From NCBI GenBank assembly GCA_947488615.1, contig CANKZU010000010.1:62001-126000 (forward strand): a stretch of DNA of 64,000 nt, in the 5' to 3' direction. The notes under the pieces were generated by a model. That model saw only the letters and a program-made list of their open reading frames with translations, was not told the origin of the DNA and made no database searches. Each line of letters begins with the position of its first letter. Positions within the stretch are counted from its first letter, which is position 1. Origin of the DNA: an uncultured Aurantimonas sp. (GTDB taxonomy: Bacteria; Pseudomonadota; Alphaproteobacteria; Rhizobiales; Rhizobiaceae). Shown here piece after piece: positions 37,701-46,014 of the stretch. The position numbers and the translations under genes are program-made.

Positions 37701-37812
37701 CAGCGACTGGTGCGCACCAGCGGCTAAACCGGCGCGTTTCCCGGAGGCGGCGCTTGTCGGAACGAGCAGGCTCGACTAATTCTCGCACGCCGCCGAAACA
37801 TCAGGACCGACC

Positions 37813-38964
37813 ATGATTCCTCTCTGCGTTCCGAACATTTCCGGCAATGAAGGCAAATATCTCGCCGAGTGCGTCTCCTCGACCTTCGTGTCGACGATCG
37901 GCCCCTTCGTCTCCCGGTTCGAAGAGATGGTGGCCGAGGCCGCCGGCGCGAGCGGCGCGGTCGCCACATCCGCCGGGACGACCGCGCTCCACGCAGCCCT
38001 GGTGGCTGTCGGTGTGCGGCGCGACGACCTGGTAATCTGTCCGGCAATGACCTTCATCGCGTCCGCCAATGCGATCTCGCATGCAGGGGCCACGCCCTGG
38101 CTCTTCGACGTCGATCGGCAAAGTTGGACGCTCGATCCAGTCCTCCTGGAAAGCCAACTCGAAACGCTGACCCTACGCCGTGGCGACGACCTGATCCATA
38201 AGACGACGGGGCGCCGCGTCTCCGCGATCTTGCCGGTGTTCACGCTCGGCACTCCCGCCGACATGGACGCGATCCTTGCCACGGCACGTCGCTTTGGTCT
38301 GAAGGTCGTCGTCGATGGCGCGGCGGCACTCGGCTCGCTCTACAAGGGCAGGATGTCGGGCGCGCTCGGCGCCGACCTGACCATGTATTCCTTCAACGGC
38401 AACAAGACGACAACGGCGGGTGGCGGCGGTGCGGTGGCCGGCGACGATCTCGATCTCCTCGAGCGCTTCCGTCACCTGACGACGACCGGCCGCGTCGGCG
38501 CGGATTACGATCACGACGTCGTCGCGTTCAACTACCGCATGACCAATCTCCAGGCGGCCGTCGGCTGCGCGCAGATGGAGCGGCTGGACGAATTCGCCGC
38601 CGCCAAGCGGCGCATCGCGGCCCGCTACCAAGAGGCGTTCCGTGGCCTGAACGGCATCGGCGCCTTCCCCGATCCCGGGTGGGCCACGAGCGCGGCCTGG
38701 TTTTCCGGCTTCGCCTTCCATGACGAGGACGCCGAGGCACGGAGCCGCGCGTTGCGGGCACATCTTCGTGGCAACGGCATCGATGCGCGGCCCTTCTGGA
38801 AGCCGATGCACGACCAGCAGCCCTATGCGCTGGCGCCCCGCACGGCGATGGACGTCACCGACGCGATCTGGCCCGGCGTCGTGACGCTGCCCTGTTCAAG
38901 TCATCTGACCGATGCGGAGCAGGCCGAGGTCATTGATACCGTGCTCGCCTGGTTTCAAAGCTAG
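37813..38964 (+). CDS. legC: DegT/DnrJ aminotransferase, LegC-type
   Basis: A 383-aa PLP sugar aminotransferase. It begins IPLCVPNISGNEGKYLAECV; PLP is held by Lys198 in YSFNGNKTTTAGGGG, with VVDGAAALGSLYKG as the cofactor loop. Members aminate the C4 ketone of a nucleotide 4-keto-6-deoxy-HexNAc. With LegG, LegI, PtmE and LegH next to it, the LegC role in legionaminic acid synthesis is the best fit. First gene of the polysaccharide locus. Its TAG stop shares the CTAG with the stop of legG, which converges on it. Confidence 0.85.
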   Translation: MIPLCVPNISGNEGKYLAECVSSTFVSTIGPFVSRFEEMVAEAAGASGAVATSAGTTALHAALVAVGVRRDDLVICPAMTFIASANAISHAGATPWLFDVDRQSWTLDPVLLESQLETLTLRRGDDLIHKTTGRRVSAILPVFTLGTPADMDAILATARRFGLKVVVDGAAALGSLYKGRMSGALGADLTMYSFNGNKTTTAGGGGAVAGDDLDLLERFRHLTTTGRVGADYDHDVVAFNYRMTNLQAAVGCAQMERLDEFAAAKRRIAARYQEAFRGLNGIGAFPDPGWATSAAWFSGFAFHDEDAEARSRALRAHLRGNGIDARPFWKPMHDQQPYALAPRTAMDVTDAIWPGVVTLPCSSHLTDAEQAEVIDTVLAWFQS

Positions 38965-40118
38965 AGTCGGTCGACGAATGTCTTCGCGACAAGCTTCGCG
39001 TTGATGGGAACGGTTGTCAGCACATCCACGATGCGCTCGGCGGCGCGGCCATCGCCATAGGGGTTGGCCATCGTCGCCAGTGACTGGCGGAAGGCCGGGT
39101 CGATCGCCCTGGCTATCGCCGCCTTGATGGCCGTGGCCTCGGGCGCGCTGTCGATAACGTTGGCGGCGCGCGTACGGCCCAACTGGCGGTTGCCGATATT
39201 GACGGTCGGCAGCTTGAAGCCCGGCGTCTCGATCAGCCCGCTCGACGAGTTGCCCACCGCGGCGCGCGCTTCGCGCAGCATGGCGAGGTAGTTGAGTGCG
39301 CCGAAGCTCTCGACCAGCCAGGCACGACCACGTTTCTTCGCCAGGAACTCGGCGAACAGCGCCCGGATCGTCGCGCTTTCGGCATCCGCGTTGGGCGCGG
39401 TGAGCACGACCGGCAGGTCGACCTCGTCCAGCGCGGCCAGAAGGGCGCGCGTCTGCTCTTCCGCTTCGCCGAACTGCCGCGTCACCGGGTGGAAGGTGAC
39501 GAGGAGCGGCGGCTCATCGAGCGGCAGGCCGAAGCGCGCCGACAGCGTGTCGCGGCTCGGCAGGTCTGCCTGGAGGATCGTATCCAGCGCCGGCGCGCCG
39601 CTCACCGTCACGCGCCAGTCTTCCTCGCCCATCCGCCGGATGCGCGCCGCATAGTCCTCGGTGGAGGCGAAATGCAGGTGCGCCATCTTGGTCATGGCGT
39701 GGCGGAAGCTGTCGTCAATCGCGCCGAAGGAGAGTTCGCCGCCGTGGATATGGGCGATCGGGATGTTGAAGGGGACGCAGGCGGCTGTCACAGCGAACAT
39801 TTCGAATCGGTCGCCGAGCACGACCACCATGTCGAACCTGCCCTCGGCCAGCACTTCCGCAGTGCCGGCCAGCGCATCGGCCATGGCTTGGGCGGCGCCC
39901 GCCGGACCCGTAGAGGTGTCGGGCAGGGGCACGCGTGCTGCGATCGGGCGGCCGTCTCGCTCGATCTCCGCGACTGTCTCGCCGGCCGCGGCTGACAGAT
40001 GCGCACCAGTCACGAGCAGCCCGTAGTCGAGCCCGGGCTCGCTTTCGATCCGGTTGAGGATCGACCGGTAGATCCCATAGTCCGATCGTCCCGCCGTGGC
40101 GATCAAGAGGTTGCGCAT
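38961..40118 (-). CDS. legG: Hydrolysing UDP-/GDP-sugar 2-epimerase, LegG/NeuC-type
   Basis: A 385-aa GT-B-fold epimerase. N-terminal IATAGRSDYGIYRSIL, then VVVLGDRFEMFAVTAACV and IAHIHGGELSFGAIDDSFRHAMTKMA, the substrate motif HPVTRQFGEAEEQ and GNSSSGLIETPGFKLPTVNIG. NeuC and LegG release the nucleotide and invert C2 to give ManNAc or 2,4-diacetamido-trideoxymannose. It is the only minus-strand gene of the Leg block, convergent with legC and divergent from the DUF2793 gene. Confidence 0.88.
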   Translation of the reverse strand: MRNLLIATAGRSDYGIYRSILNRIESEPGLDYGLLVTGAHLSAAAGETVAEIERDGRPIAARVPLPDTSTGPAGAAQAMADALAGTAEVLAEGRFDMVVVLGDRFEMFAVTAACVPFNIPIAHIHGGELSFGAIDDSFRHAMTKMAHLHFASTEDYAARIRRMGEEDWRVTVSGAPALDTILQADLPSRDTLSARFGLPLDEPPLLVTFHPVTRQFGEAEEQTRALLAALDEVDLPVVLTAPNADAESATIRALFAEFLAKKRGRAWLVESFGALNYLAMLREARAAVGNSSSGLIETPGFKLPTVNIGNRQLGRTRAANVIDSAPEATAIKAAIARAIDPAFRQSLATMANPYGDGRAAERIVDVLTTVPINAKLVAKTFVDRL

Positions 40119-40207
40119 CGGTCCACCCTCACATTGCGACCCTGTTTATCCCCGCGCTTCGCGCCGGTGCAATACTGCGGGTTCCCATAAACGCAGGAAC
40201 CGGCCCC

Positions 40208-41368
40208 ATGAATTCGACCGACGCCACGCCCCGTCTGCTCCTTCCTTTGATCATGCCGTCGCAAGCCCAGAAGCACGTCACCCACAACGAGGCACTGACA
40301 CGGCTCGACCAGTTCGCGCACCCGGTCGCCGTGACGCGGACGACGACGGTTCCGCCCATCGACGCCGCGGCGGACACGGCCTATCTCGTGCCAGTCGACG
40401 CGACTGGCGCCTGGCTCGGCCGTGCCGGTGAGGTTGCCGTCGCCGCGGGCGCGGGGTGGACGTTCGTCAGCCCCTTCGTCGGCCTCAAGCTCTATGTCGA
40501 GGATGAGGACAGGTTTCTCTATTTCGACGGCGCCGATTGGATGCCTTTCGGCAACGCGGTGTCCACTACCACCACGCTTGGCATCAACGCCGCTGCCGAC
40601 GCGACCACGCGCCTGTCCGTCGCGTCGGCAGCGGTCGCTTTCTCGCATGATCCCGCGGGCGTCGGGGATTCGCGCGTCGCGATCAACAAGGCGGACACGA
40701 CCGGTACCGCATCGCTCCTGTTCCAGAGCGGCTGGAACGGCCGCGCCGAAATCGGCCTGACCGGTTCGAACACTCTTTCAGTGAAGACGAGCGCGGATGG
40801 CGCGGCCTGGACAACGGCCGCGACCTTCGCACAGGACGGCAGCTTCAATGCGCCATATAAAGTTACAGTCGGCGAGGATGTCGCATCGGCCGGAACGCTG
40901 ACGGTGGCCCAGTCCAACCCCACCCTGTCTCTGCGCGACACGGCGGGGACCGGCAACGCCCATCTCGGCATCGTCAACTGGGTCGACGCGACCGGTACCG
41001 AGAAAGTCTGGTGCGGGCTCGGCTCGGCCTCCAACACCGCCTTCACCTTCCTGTCGCACTACCCCGACGGCATCAACTTCTATGCCTATGGCGGTGACTA
41101 TCCGATCCTCTTCCGCCAGGACGCCAACATCCGCATCAACGTCCATACCAACGGCAATGTCGGCATCCACGAGGCGGCGCCCACGGCCCCCCTTCACGTC
41201 GCGGGCGCCGCCCGCGTCGGCGGATTCACCATAGCATCGCTGCCGTCCGCCACAGCGATGGGCCCCGGTGCGATCGTCTTCGTCAGCGACGATGCCGCCG
41301 GCGCGACCCTGGCCTTCTCGGATGGCTCGGTATGGCGGCGCGTACATGACCGCCAACCGGTCGCGTGA
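40208..41368 (+). CDS. DUF2793 domain protein, tail-fibre-like
   Basis: A 386-aa protein. The N-terminal ~110 residues match DUF2793: LLLPLIMPSQAQKHVTHNEA, ALTRLDQFAHPV, FVSPFVGLKLYVEDEDRFLYF. The rest is low in charged residues and rich in Ala, Gly, Thr, Ser and Asn, with beta-type repeats, and ends with GNVGIHEAAPTAPLHVAGAA and a compact tail (IASLPSATAMGPGAIVFVSDD), as in phage tail-fibre or adhesin tips. No signal peptide is evident. DUF2793 proteins occur in phage and gene-transfer-agent-like settings and near alphaproteobacterial glycan genes. It sits between legG and legI, upstream on the same strand as legI, so it may be co-expressed and may bind or carry the sugar. Confidence 0.8.
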   Translation: MNSTDATPRLLLPLIMPSQAQKHVTHNEALTRLDQFAHPVAVTRTTTVPPIDAAADTAYLVPVDATGAWLGRAGEVAVAAGAGWTFVSPFVGLKLYVEDEDRFLYFDGADWMPFGNAVSTTTTLGINAAADATTRLSVASAAVAFSHDPAGVGDSRVAINKADTTGTASLLFQSGWNGRAEIGLTGSNTLSVKTSADGAAWTTAATFAQDGSFNAPYKVTVGEDVASAGTLTVAQSNPTLSLRDTAGTGNAHLGIVNWVDATGTEKVWCGLGSASNTAFTFLSHYPDGINFYAYGGDYPILFRQDANIRINVHTNGNVGIHEAAPTAPLHVAGAARVGGFTIASLPSATAMGPGAIVFVSDDAAGATLAFSDGSVWRRVHDRQPVA

Positions 41369-41481
41369 CCCGCGATGCGATGGCCAGTCGCTGTCGTGGC
41401 GGCTTGCCATGGTCCCCGCAAGAGCGATACACGCTGGCAGGAAAGCAGCAATGTCCCGCGACGACCGGAACCAGATCAACC

Positions 41482-42513
41482 ATGAAGACCTTCGTCATCG
41501 CCGAGATCGGCGTCAATCACAACGGCAGGTTGGACCTCGCGCTTCAACTCGTCGATGCGGCCGCGGACGCAGGCGCGCATGCCGCCAAATTCCAGACATT
41601 CAAGGCCGATGCGATCACCGTCCGCAACACCGCGACCGTCGCCTACCAGAAGGCCTCGGGCGGGCAGGACCAGCACGCGATGCTCAAGAGCCTGGAGCTC
41701 AGCGACGCGGACCACCGCGCGGTCGCCGCTCATTGTGCGCGGCGCGGCATCGAATTCATGTCGACGGCATTCGATGCCGAATCGCTCGATCTCTTGTGCG
41801 ACATTGGCGTCCGACGCATCAAGGTGCCGTCGGGCGAGGTGACGAATGTGCCCTATCTCCAGGATTGCGCACGACGTGGCCTGCCGATCATCCTGTCGAC
41901 CGGCATGGCGGATCTAGAGGAAGTTCGCGCCGCGGTCGCAACTGTGAAGGCCGCGATGCCGGAAATGGCGGCGGTCGATCCGGCCGGCCTGCCGCCACTG
42001 GTCGTGCTCCATTGCACCAGCGCCTATCCGACCCCCCTCGACGACGTCAATCTGAGCGCGATGACGACGCTGGGCCGCGAACTGTCCGTACCGGTCGGCT
42101 ATTCAGATCACACGCAGGGCATTTTCGTGCCACCGATCGCGGTGGCGCTGGGCGCCCTCGTCATCGAGAAGCACGTCACGCTCGACCGCACGATGAGTGG
42201 ACCGGATCATTCGGCCTCGCTCAAGCCCGATGAGCTCAAAGCGATGATCAGGGCGATAGAAGATGCGGAATCAATCGTCGGCGACGGGGTGAAGGCGCCG
42301 CGTCCGGCCGAGATGGAGGCGCGCGTCCTGGTGCGCCGAGGCGCGAAGGCAGCGCGCGATCTTGCCGCCGGCAGCGTCATCGGGCCGGACGATGCCGTTT
42401 TGCTGCGGCCGGCGACGGGTATTTCCCCTGCGGAATTCTCCGCACTGCCCGGAAGATGCCTCAACCGCCCGGTTAATGCGGGCGACCCATTGGACTGGTC
42501 GATGTTCGATTGA
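41482..42513 (+). CDS. legI: N,N'-diacetyllegionaminate/N-acylneuraminate synthase
   Basis: A 343-aa NeuB-family enzyme that condenses phosphoenolpyruvate with a 6-deoxy-mannosamine derivative to a nonulosonic acid. TIM-barrel signatures: IAEIGVNHNGRLDLALQL, AHAAKFQTFKAD, KVPSGEVTNVPYL, ILSTGMADLEEV, LHCTSAYPTPLDDVNL, SDHTQGIFVPPIAVALGA, EKHVTLDRTMSGPDH. The C-terminal SAF antifreeze-like domain is present (RRGAKAARDLAAGSVIGPDDAV). I start at ATG 41482 (MKTFVIAEIG), where family homology begins. Context makes it LegI. The amidotransferase gene follows with no gap. Confidence 0.92.
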   Translation: MKTFVIAEIGVNHNGRLDLALQLVDAAADAGAHAAKFQTFKADAITVRNTATVAYQKASGGQDQHAMLKSLELSDADHRAVAAHCARRGIEFMSTAFDAESLDLLCDIGVRRIKVPSGEVTNVPYLQDCARRGLPIILSTGMADLEEVRAAVATVKAAMPEMAAVDPAGLPPLVVLHCTSAYPTPLDDVNLSAMTTLGRELSVPVGYSDHTQGIFVPPIAVALGALVIEKHVTLDRTMSGPDHSASLKPDELKAMIRAIEDAESIVGDGVKAPRPAEMEARVLVRRGAKAARDLAAGSVIGPDDAVLLRPATGISPAEFSALPGRCLNRPVNAGDPLDWSMFD

Positions 42514-42575
42514 CAATTCCGGCCCGCTTCGCCAGTAGCGGGCACACATATTTTCAAGAGATGAGAGGCCGTGGC

Positions 42576-43898
42576 ATGCTTTATGGCGATCCGCGCAAAG
42601 AACAGATCGATTTGGGTCTTTACGGTCCGGATGCGGTCTCAAGCGTTACGAAATACGGCCTGCCGTCTCATGTCGCGTTCTGCCGCAAATGCGTAATCTC
42701 CAACCAACGGCCCAACTCAGCGGTCGAATACAAGCACACCGCCGAGAGCAAGAAGACGGTGATCGCGTTCGACGATGAGGGCGTGTGCGACGCCTGCCGC
42801 AACGCCGAGCGCAAACATGCCGTCGTGGACTGGGACCGCCGCCGCGCCGAGCTCGTGGCGCTCTGCGACAAGTTCCGCTCGCGCAACGGCTCCTATGATT
42901 GTCTCGTGCCCGGTTCGGGCGGCAAGGATTCGTTCTACCAGTCGTGGATGCTGAAATACGAATTCGGCATGAACCCGCTGACCTGCACCTGGGCGCCGCA
43001 CATCTATACCGACTGGGGATCGCGCAATTTCAACCGCTGGATTCATTCCGGTTTCGACAATTATCTGCTGACGCCGAACGGTCGCGTGAAGCGGCTGATG
43101 ACGCGGCTTGCGGTTGAGAACCTGTTCCACCCGTTCCAGCCCTTCATCATCGGCCAGAAGGGCTTCGCGCCTGGCTTTGCCGCAAAAATGGACATTCCTC
43201 TGATCTTCTACGGCGAGAACGAGGCTGAATACGGCAATCCGATCGCCGATAACGAGAGCGCCAAGCGCGAATACGATTATTTTTCGATGGCGAGCGACGA
43301 GGCAACCTATCTCGGCGGCGTCTCCGTGGCTGACCTCCAGGAAAAGTTCGGCGTCCGCAAGGCCGATCTGGCAGCCTACATGCCGTCCGACCCGCGCATG
43401 CTCGACGAAAAGGGCGTGGAGGTTCACTATCTCGGCTATTACCTGAAATGGCACCCGCAGGCGGCGTATTATTTTGCGGTCGAGCATGGCGGCTTCGAGG
43501 CCTCGCCCGAACGCACGCCGGGCACCTATTCGAAATACAATTCGATCGATGACCGGATCGACGACCTCCACTACTACACGACGCATGTTAAATTCGGCAT
43601 CGGCAGGGCGAGCTACGACGCCGCGCAGGAAATCCGCTCCGATGATATCGAGCGCAAGGAAGGCGTGGCGCTGGTCAAGCGCTATGACGGCGAGTTCCCC
43701 GACCGCTTCGCGGACGAACTGTTCGAGTATCTGAGCCTGCCGCCCGACATCTTCCCGGAGGCGGCCGCCCAGTTCGAGGAGCCGATCATGGATCGCCCCT
43801 ATTTCGACGCGCTCGCCAACCGCTTCCGCTCGCCTCACCTCTGGGCCTACGACAATGGCGAGTGGCGCCTGCGGCGCACCGTCTTCCAGGAAAACTGA
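42576..43898 (+). CDS. N-acetyl sugar amidotransferase (PseA/WbpG-like)
   Basis: A 440-aa PP-loop ATPase of the N-acetyl sugar amidotransferase family, which turns an acetamido into an acetamidino group using ammonia channelled from a HisH/HisF-type partner. The ATP motif is CLVPGSGGKDSFYQ; cysteine pairs CRKCVISNQRP and CDACRNAE suggest a metal site. It carries about 45 residues more at the N-terminus than short PseA proteins. ATG 42576 is preceded by GAGAGG at about 8 bases; ATG 42561 and TTG 42510 are alternatives. Followed at once by the HisF and HisH paralogues, its natural partners. Acts on the Leg pathway or on a uronate from the far end of the locus. Confidence 0.88.
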   Translation: MLYGDPRKEQIDLGLYGPDAVSSVTKYGLPSHVAFCRKCVISNQRPNSAVEYKHTAESKKTVIAFDDEGVCDACRNAERKHAVVDWDRRRAELVALCDKFRSRNGSYDCLVPGSGGKDSFYQSWMLKYEFGMNPLTCTWAPHIYTDWGSRNFNRWIHSGFDNYLLTPNGRVKRLMTRLAVENLFHPFQPFIIGQKGFAPGFAAKMDIPLIFYGENEAEYGNPIADNESAKREYDYFSMASDEATYLGGVSVADLQEKFGVRKADLAAYMPSDPRMLDEKGVEVHYLGYYLKWHPQAAYYFAVEHGGFEASPERTPGTYSKYNSIDDRIDDLHYYTTHVKFGIGRASYDAAQEIRSDDIERKEGVALVKRYDGEFPDRFADELFEYLSLPPDIFPEAAAQFEEPIMDRPYFDALANRFRSPHLWAYDNGEWRLRRTVFQEN

Positions 43899-43906
43899 GG
43901 AAGCCG

Positions 43907-44683
43907 ATGAACAGACGGTTGATCGCGCGTCTCGATGTCAAGATGGAGCACCTGATCAAGGGAATCCATCTGGAGGGCTGGCGTAAGGTTGGCGACCCCA
44001 AGGCTCGCGCAAAGCTTTACTACGAGCAGGGCGCGGACGAACTCCTCTACATGGATGTCGTGGCGAGCCTCTACGGCCGCAACAATCTGTCGGGCATCGT
44101 GCGCGAGGTCGCCTCCGAGGTCTTCATTCCGATCACGGTCGGTGGCGGCATCCGCAGCCTCGAGGCGGTCAAAGAGATGCTCTCGGTCGGCGCCGACAAG
44201 GTCGCGATCAACACGGCGGCCACCCAGGACCCGGACATTTTGCGCGCCATCTCCGACACCTACGGGTCGCAGGCCACCGTGCTCTCGATCGAGGCCAAGA
44301 AGCTGCCCAATGGCGGCTGGGAAGCGATGACCGACAACGGCCGCAACCATTGCGGCCGCGATGCGGTCGTTTGGGCCGTCGAGGGCCAGAAGCTCGGTGC
44401 GGGCGAGCTGCTCGTCACGTCGATCGACCAGGACGGCACGGGACGCGGCATGGATGTCGCCCTGATCGCGGCGATCGCCCGCGAGGTCGACATCCCAGTC
44501 ATCGCGTCGGGCGGCGTCGGGTCGCCGCGCCATGTGGTCGACGTGCTGCAAAATCCCGATGTCAGCGCGGTTTCGATCGCCCGCGACCTTCATTCCGGCA
44601 AATATACGCTCGCCGATTTCCGCGACGCCTGCCATGAGACCGGGATCGCGACGCGGCGCGTAGCAAAGGAACTGGCGGCATGA
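43907..44683 (+). CDS. HisF-like cyclase paralogue (ammonia channel subunit)
   Basis: A 258-aa TIM barrel like imidazole glycerol phosphate synthase subunit His[21 protein letters not shown] with the catalytic aspartate of strand 1, [67 protein letters not shown]. The phosphate loops are kept. In WbpG/HisH/HisF or PseA sets the HisF protein passes ammonia, not making histidine. The start is ATG 43907, 8 bases after the amidotransferase stop; it overlaps hisH by 4 bases. Confidence 0.88.
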   Translation: MNRRLIARLDVKMEHLIKGIHLEGWRKVGDPKARAKLYYEQGADELLYMDVVASLYGRNNLSGIVREVASEVFIPITVGGGIRSLEAVKEMLSVGADKVAINTAATQDPDILRAISDTYGSQATVLSIEAKKLPNGGWEAMTDNGRNHCGRDAVVWAVEGQKLGAGELLVTSIDQDGTGRGMDVALIAAIAREVDIPVIASGGVGSPRHVVDVLQNPDVSAVSIARDLHSGKYTLADFRDACHETGIATRRVAKELAA

Positions 44684-45333
44684 GCGGCAGGACGATCGTC
44701 GTCGACTATGGCATCGGCAACGTGTTTTCGGTCTGCAACGCGCTGCGCGAGATCGGTGGCGAGGCTGAGCTTACCGGCGACCTGACGGCAATCCGCGCAG
44801 CCGATCGCGTGATCCTGCCGGGCGTCGGCGCCTTTGCCCGCGCGATGGACGCACTTCATGCCAAGGGCATTTCCGATGCGCTGCGCGACTTCGTGGCGAC
44901 CGGCAAGCCGTTTCTGGGCATCTGTATCGGCATGCAGGTGCTGATGGATCGCTCAAGCGAGTTCGGCGACACGGAAGGGCTCGGCTTCGTGCCGGGGAGC
45001 GTCGAACGCATCGCCTCGCAAAGCCCGTCCGGCCAGCCTCTGCGCGTGCCACATATCGGCTGGGCGCCGCTCGAAGCGTCGGGCGGAGAGGCTGGCGACC
45101 GCTGGCAGGCCACCGCGCTCGAAGGGGCGGACGAGGCCGGCGAGGCTGTCTATTTCGTCCACTCCTACCACTGCATGCCGACGGACCCGACGCACCGCAT
45201 CGCCTATGTCGACTATGACGGGTTGGAAGTCACCGCAGCGATCCGCCGCGACAACATCACTGGCCTGCAATTCCATCCCGAACGCAGCGGAAAAGCCGGC
45301 CAGCAGATCCTCCAGACGTTTCTTACGACATGA
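44680..45333 (+). CDS. HisH-like glutamine amidotransferase paralogue
   Basis: A 217-aa class I glutaminase. Nucleophile Cys82 in LGICIGMQVL, with the histidine and glutamate of the triad in LQFHPERSG. PHIGWAPLE and YFVHSYHCMP match HisH proteins. It releases ammonia from glutamine for the HisF-like and amidotransferase partners. Overlaps the HisF gene (ATGA) and the acetyltransferase gene that follows. Confidence 0.9.
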   Translation: MSGRTIVVDYGIGNVFSVCNALREIGGEAELTGDLTAIRAADRVILPGVGAFARAMDALHAKGISDALRDFVATGKPFLGICIGMQVLMDRSSEFGDTEGLGFVPGSVERIASQSPSGQPLRVPHIGWAPLEASGGEAGDRWQATALEGADEAGEAVYFVHSYHCMPTDPTHRIAYVDYDGLEVTAAIRRDNITGLQFHPERSGKAGQQILQTFLTT

Positions 45334-45974
45334 GCCCACGGATCGTCTGCATCGGAGGCGGCGGACATGCGGTCGTGGTGATCGACACCTTGCAGGAAAT
45401 CGCAAGAACGTCGGACCTCTCCGTCACGGGTTTTCTGGCTCCCGTGGATGCGGATGGCCAGGTGCTCGGCGTTTCGCGCCTGGGCGATGATGCCGATCTG
45501 CCCCGCCTCGTCAGCGAGCTCGGCCTGACGCATTTCATCGTTGCGGTCGGTTCGACGCGCGGCGGGACAACGCGTCGGCGGCTGTTCGATAGTGCGTTCG
45601 CCGCCGGTCTCGCCCCCTTCGCGGCCGTGCATCCGGCAGCAACCGTGGCGACCTCGGTCCGTCTTGGTGACGGCAGCATCGTCATGGCCGGAGCCATCGT
45701 TCAGCCGCGCGGCACGATCGGCCGCAACGCGATCTTGAACACGCGCTCCTCGATCGACCATGATTGCCATATTGGCGACAACGTCCACGTGGCACCCGGC
45801 GCGGTATTGTGCGGCGGCGTCGTTCTGGAAGATGAGGTCCATGTCGGCGCAGGCGCCGTCGTGCTTCAGAATGTGCGAATTGGCCGTGGAGCGACGATCG
45901 CCGCCGGCGCGACGGTGGTTCGCGACGTCGAGGCCGGCGCTGTCGTCAAGGGTACGCCGGCCGTATCGTCGTGA
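45330..45974 (+). CDS. legH: Sugar N/O-acetyltransferase, LegH/NeuD (PglD) type
   Basis: A 214-aa acetyltransferase: an N-terminal Rossmann-like domain (IVCIGGGGHAVVVIDTLQEI) and a C-terminal left-handed beta helix of hexapeptide repeats (from VHPAATVATSV to GAVVLQNVRIGRGATIAAGA). The catalytic histidine lies in NTRSSIDHDCHIGDNV. PglD and LegH acetylate the C4 amino group that LegC introduces; NeuD acetylates nonulosonates at oxygen. In this pathway the LegH role is needed and not otherwise filled. Ends with ATG-dense spacing before ptmE. Confidence 0.85.
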   Translation: MSPRIVCIGGGGHAVVVIDTLQEIARTSDLSVTGFLAPVDADGQVLGVSRLGDDADLPRLVSELGLTHFIVAVGSTRGGTTRRRLFDSAFAAGLAPFAAVHPAATVATSVRLGDGSIVMAGAIVQPRGTIGRNAILNTRSSIDHDCHIGDNVHVAPGAVLCGGVVLEDEVHVGAGAVVLQNVRIGRGATIAAGATVVRDVEAGAVVKGTPAVSS

Positions 45975-46014
45975 CGAAACGACATCGGCGAGCGCGTCAA
46001 CAGGTAGGTGAGCC

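Noticed and set aside
40208..41368. Prophage or gene-transfer-agent remnant around the DUF2793 gene
   Set aside because: No head, portal, terminase or tail genes are near; every neighbour is a nonulosonate gene.
43907..45333. Primary histidine biosynthesis genes hisF and hisH
   Set aside because: They lie next to a PP-loop sugar amidotransferase with overlapping reading frames and no other his genes, which is the known arrangement of glycan-specific paralogues.
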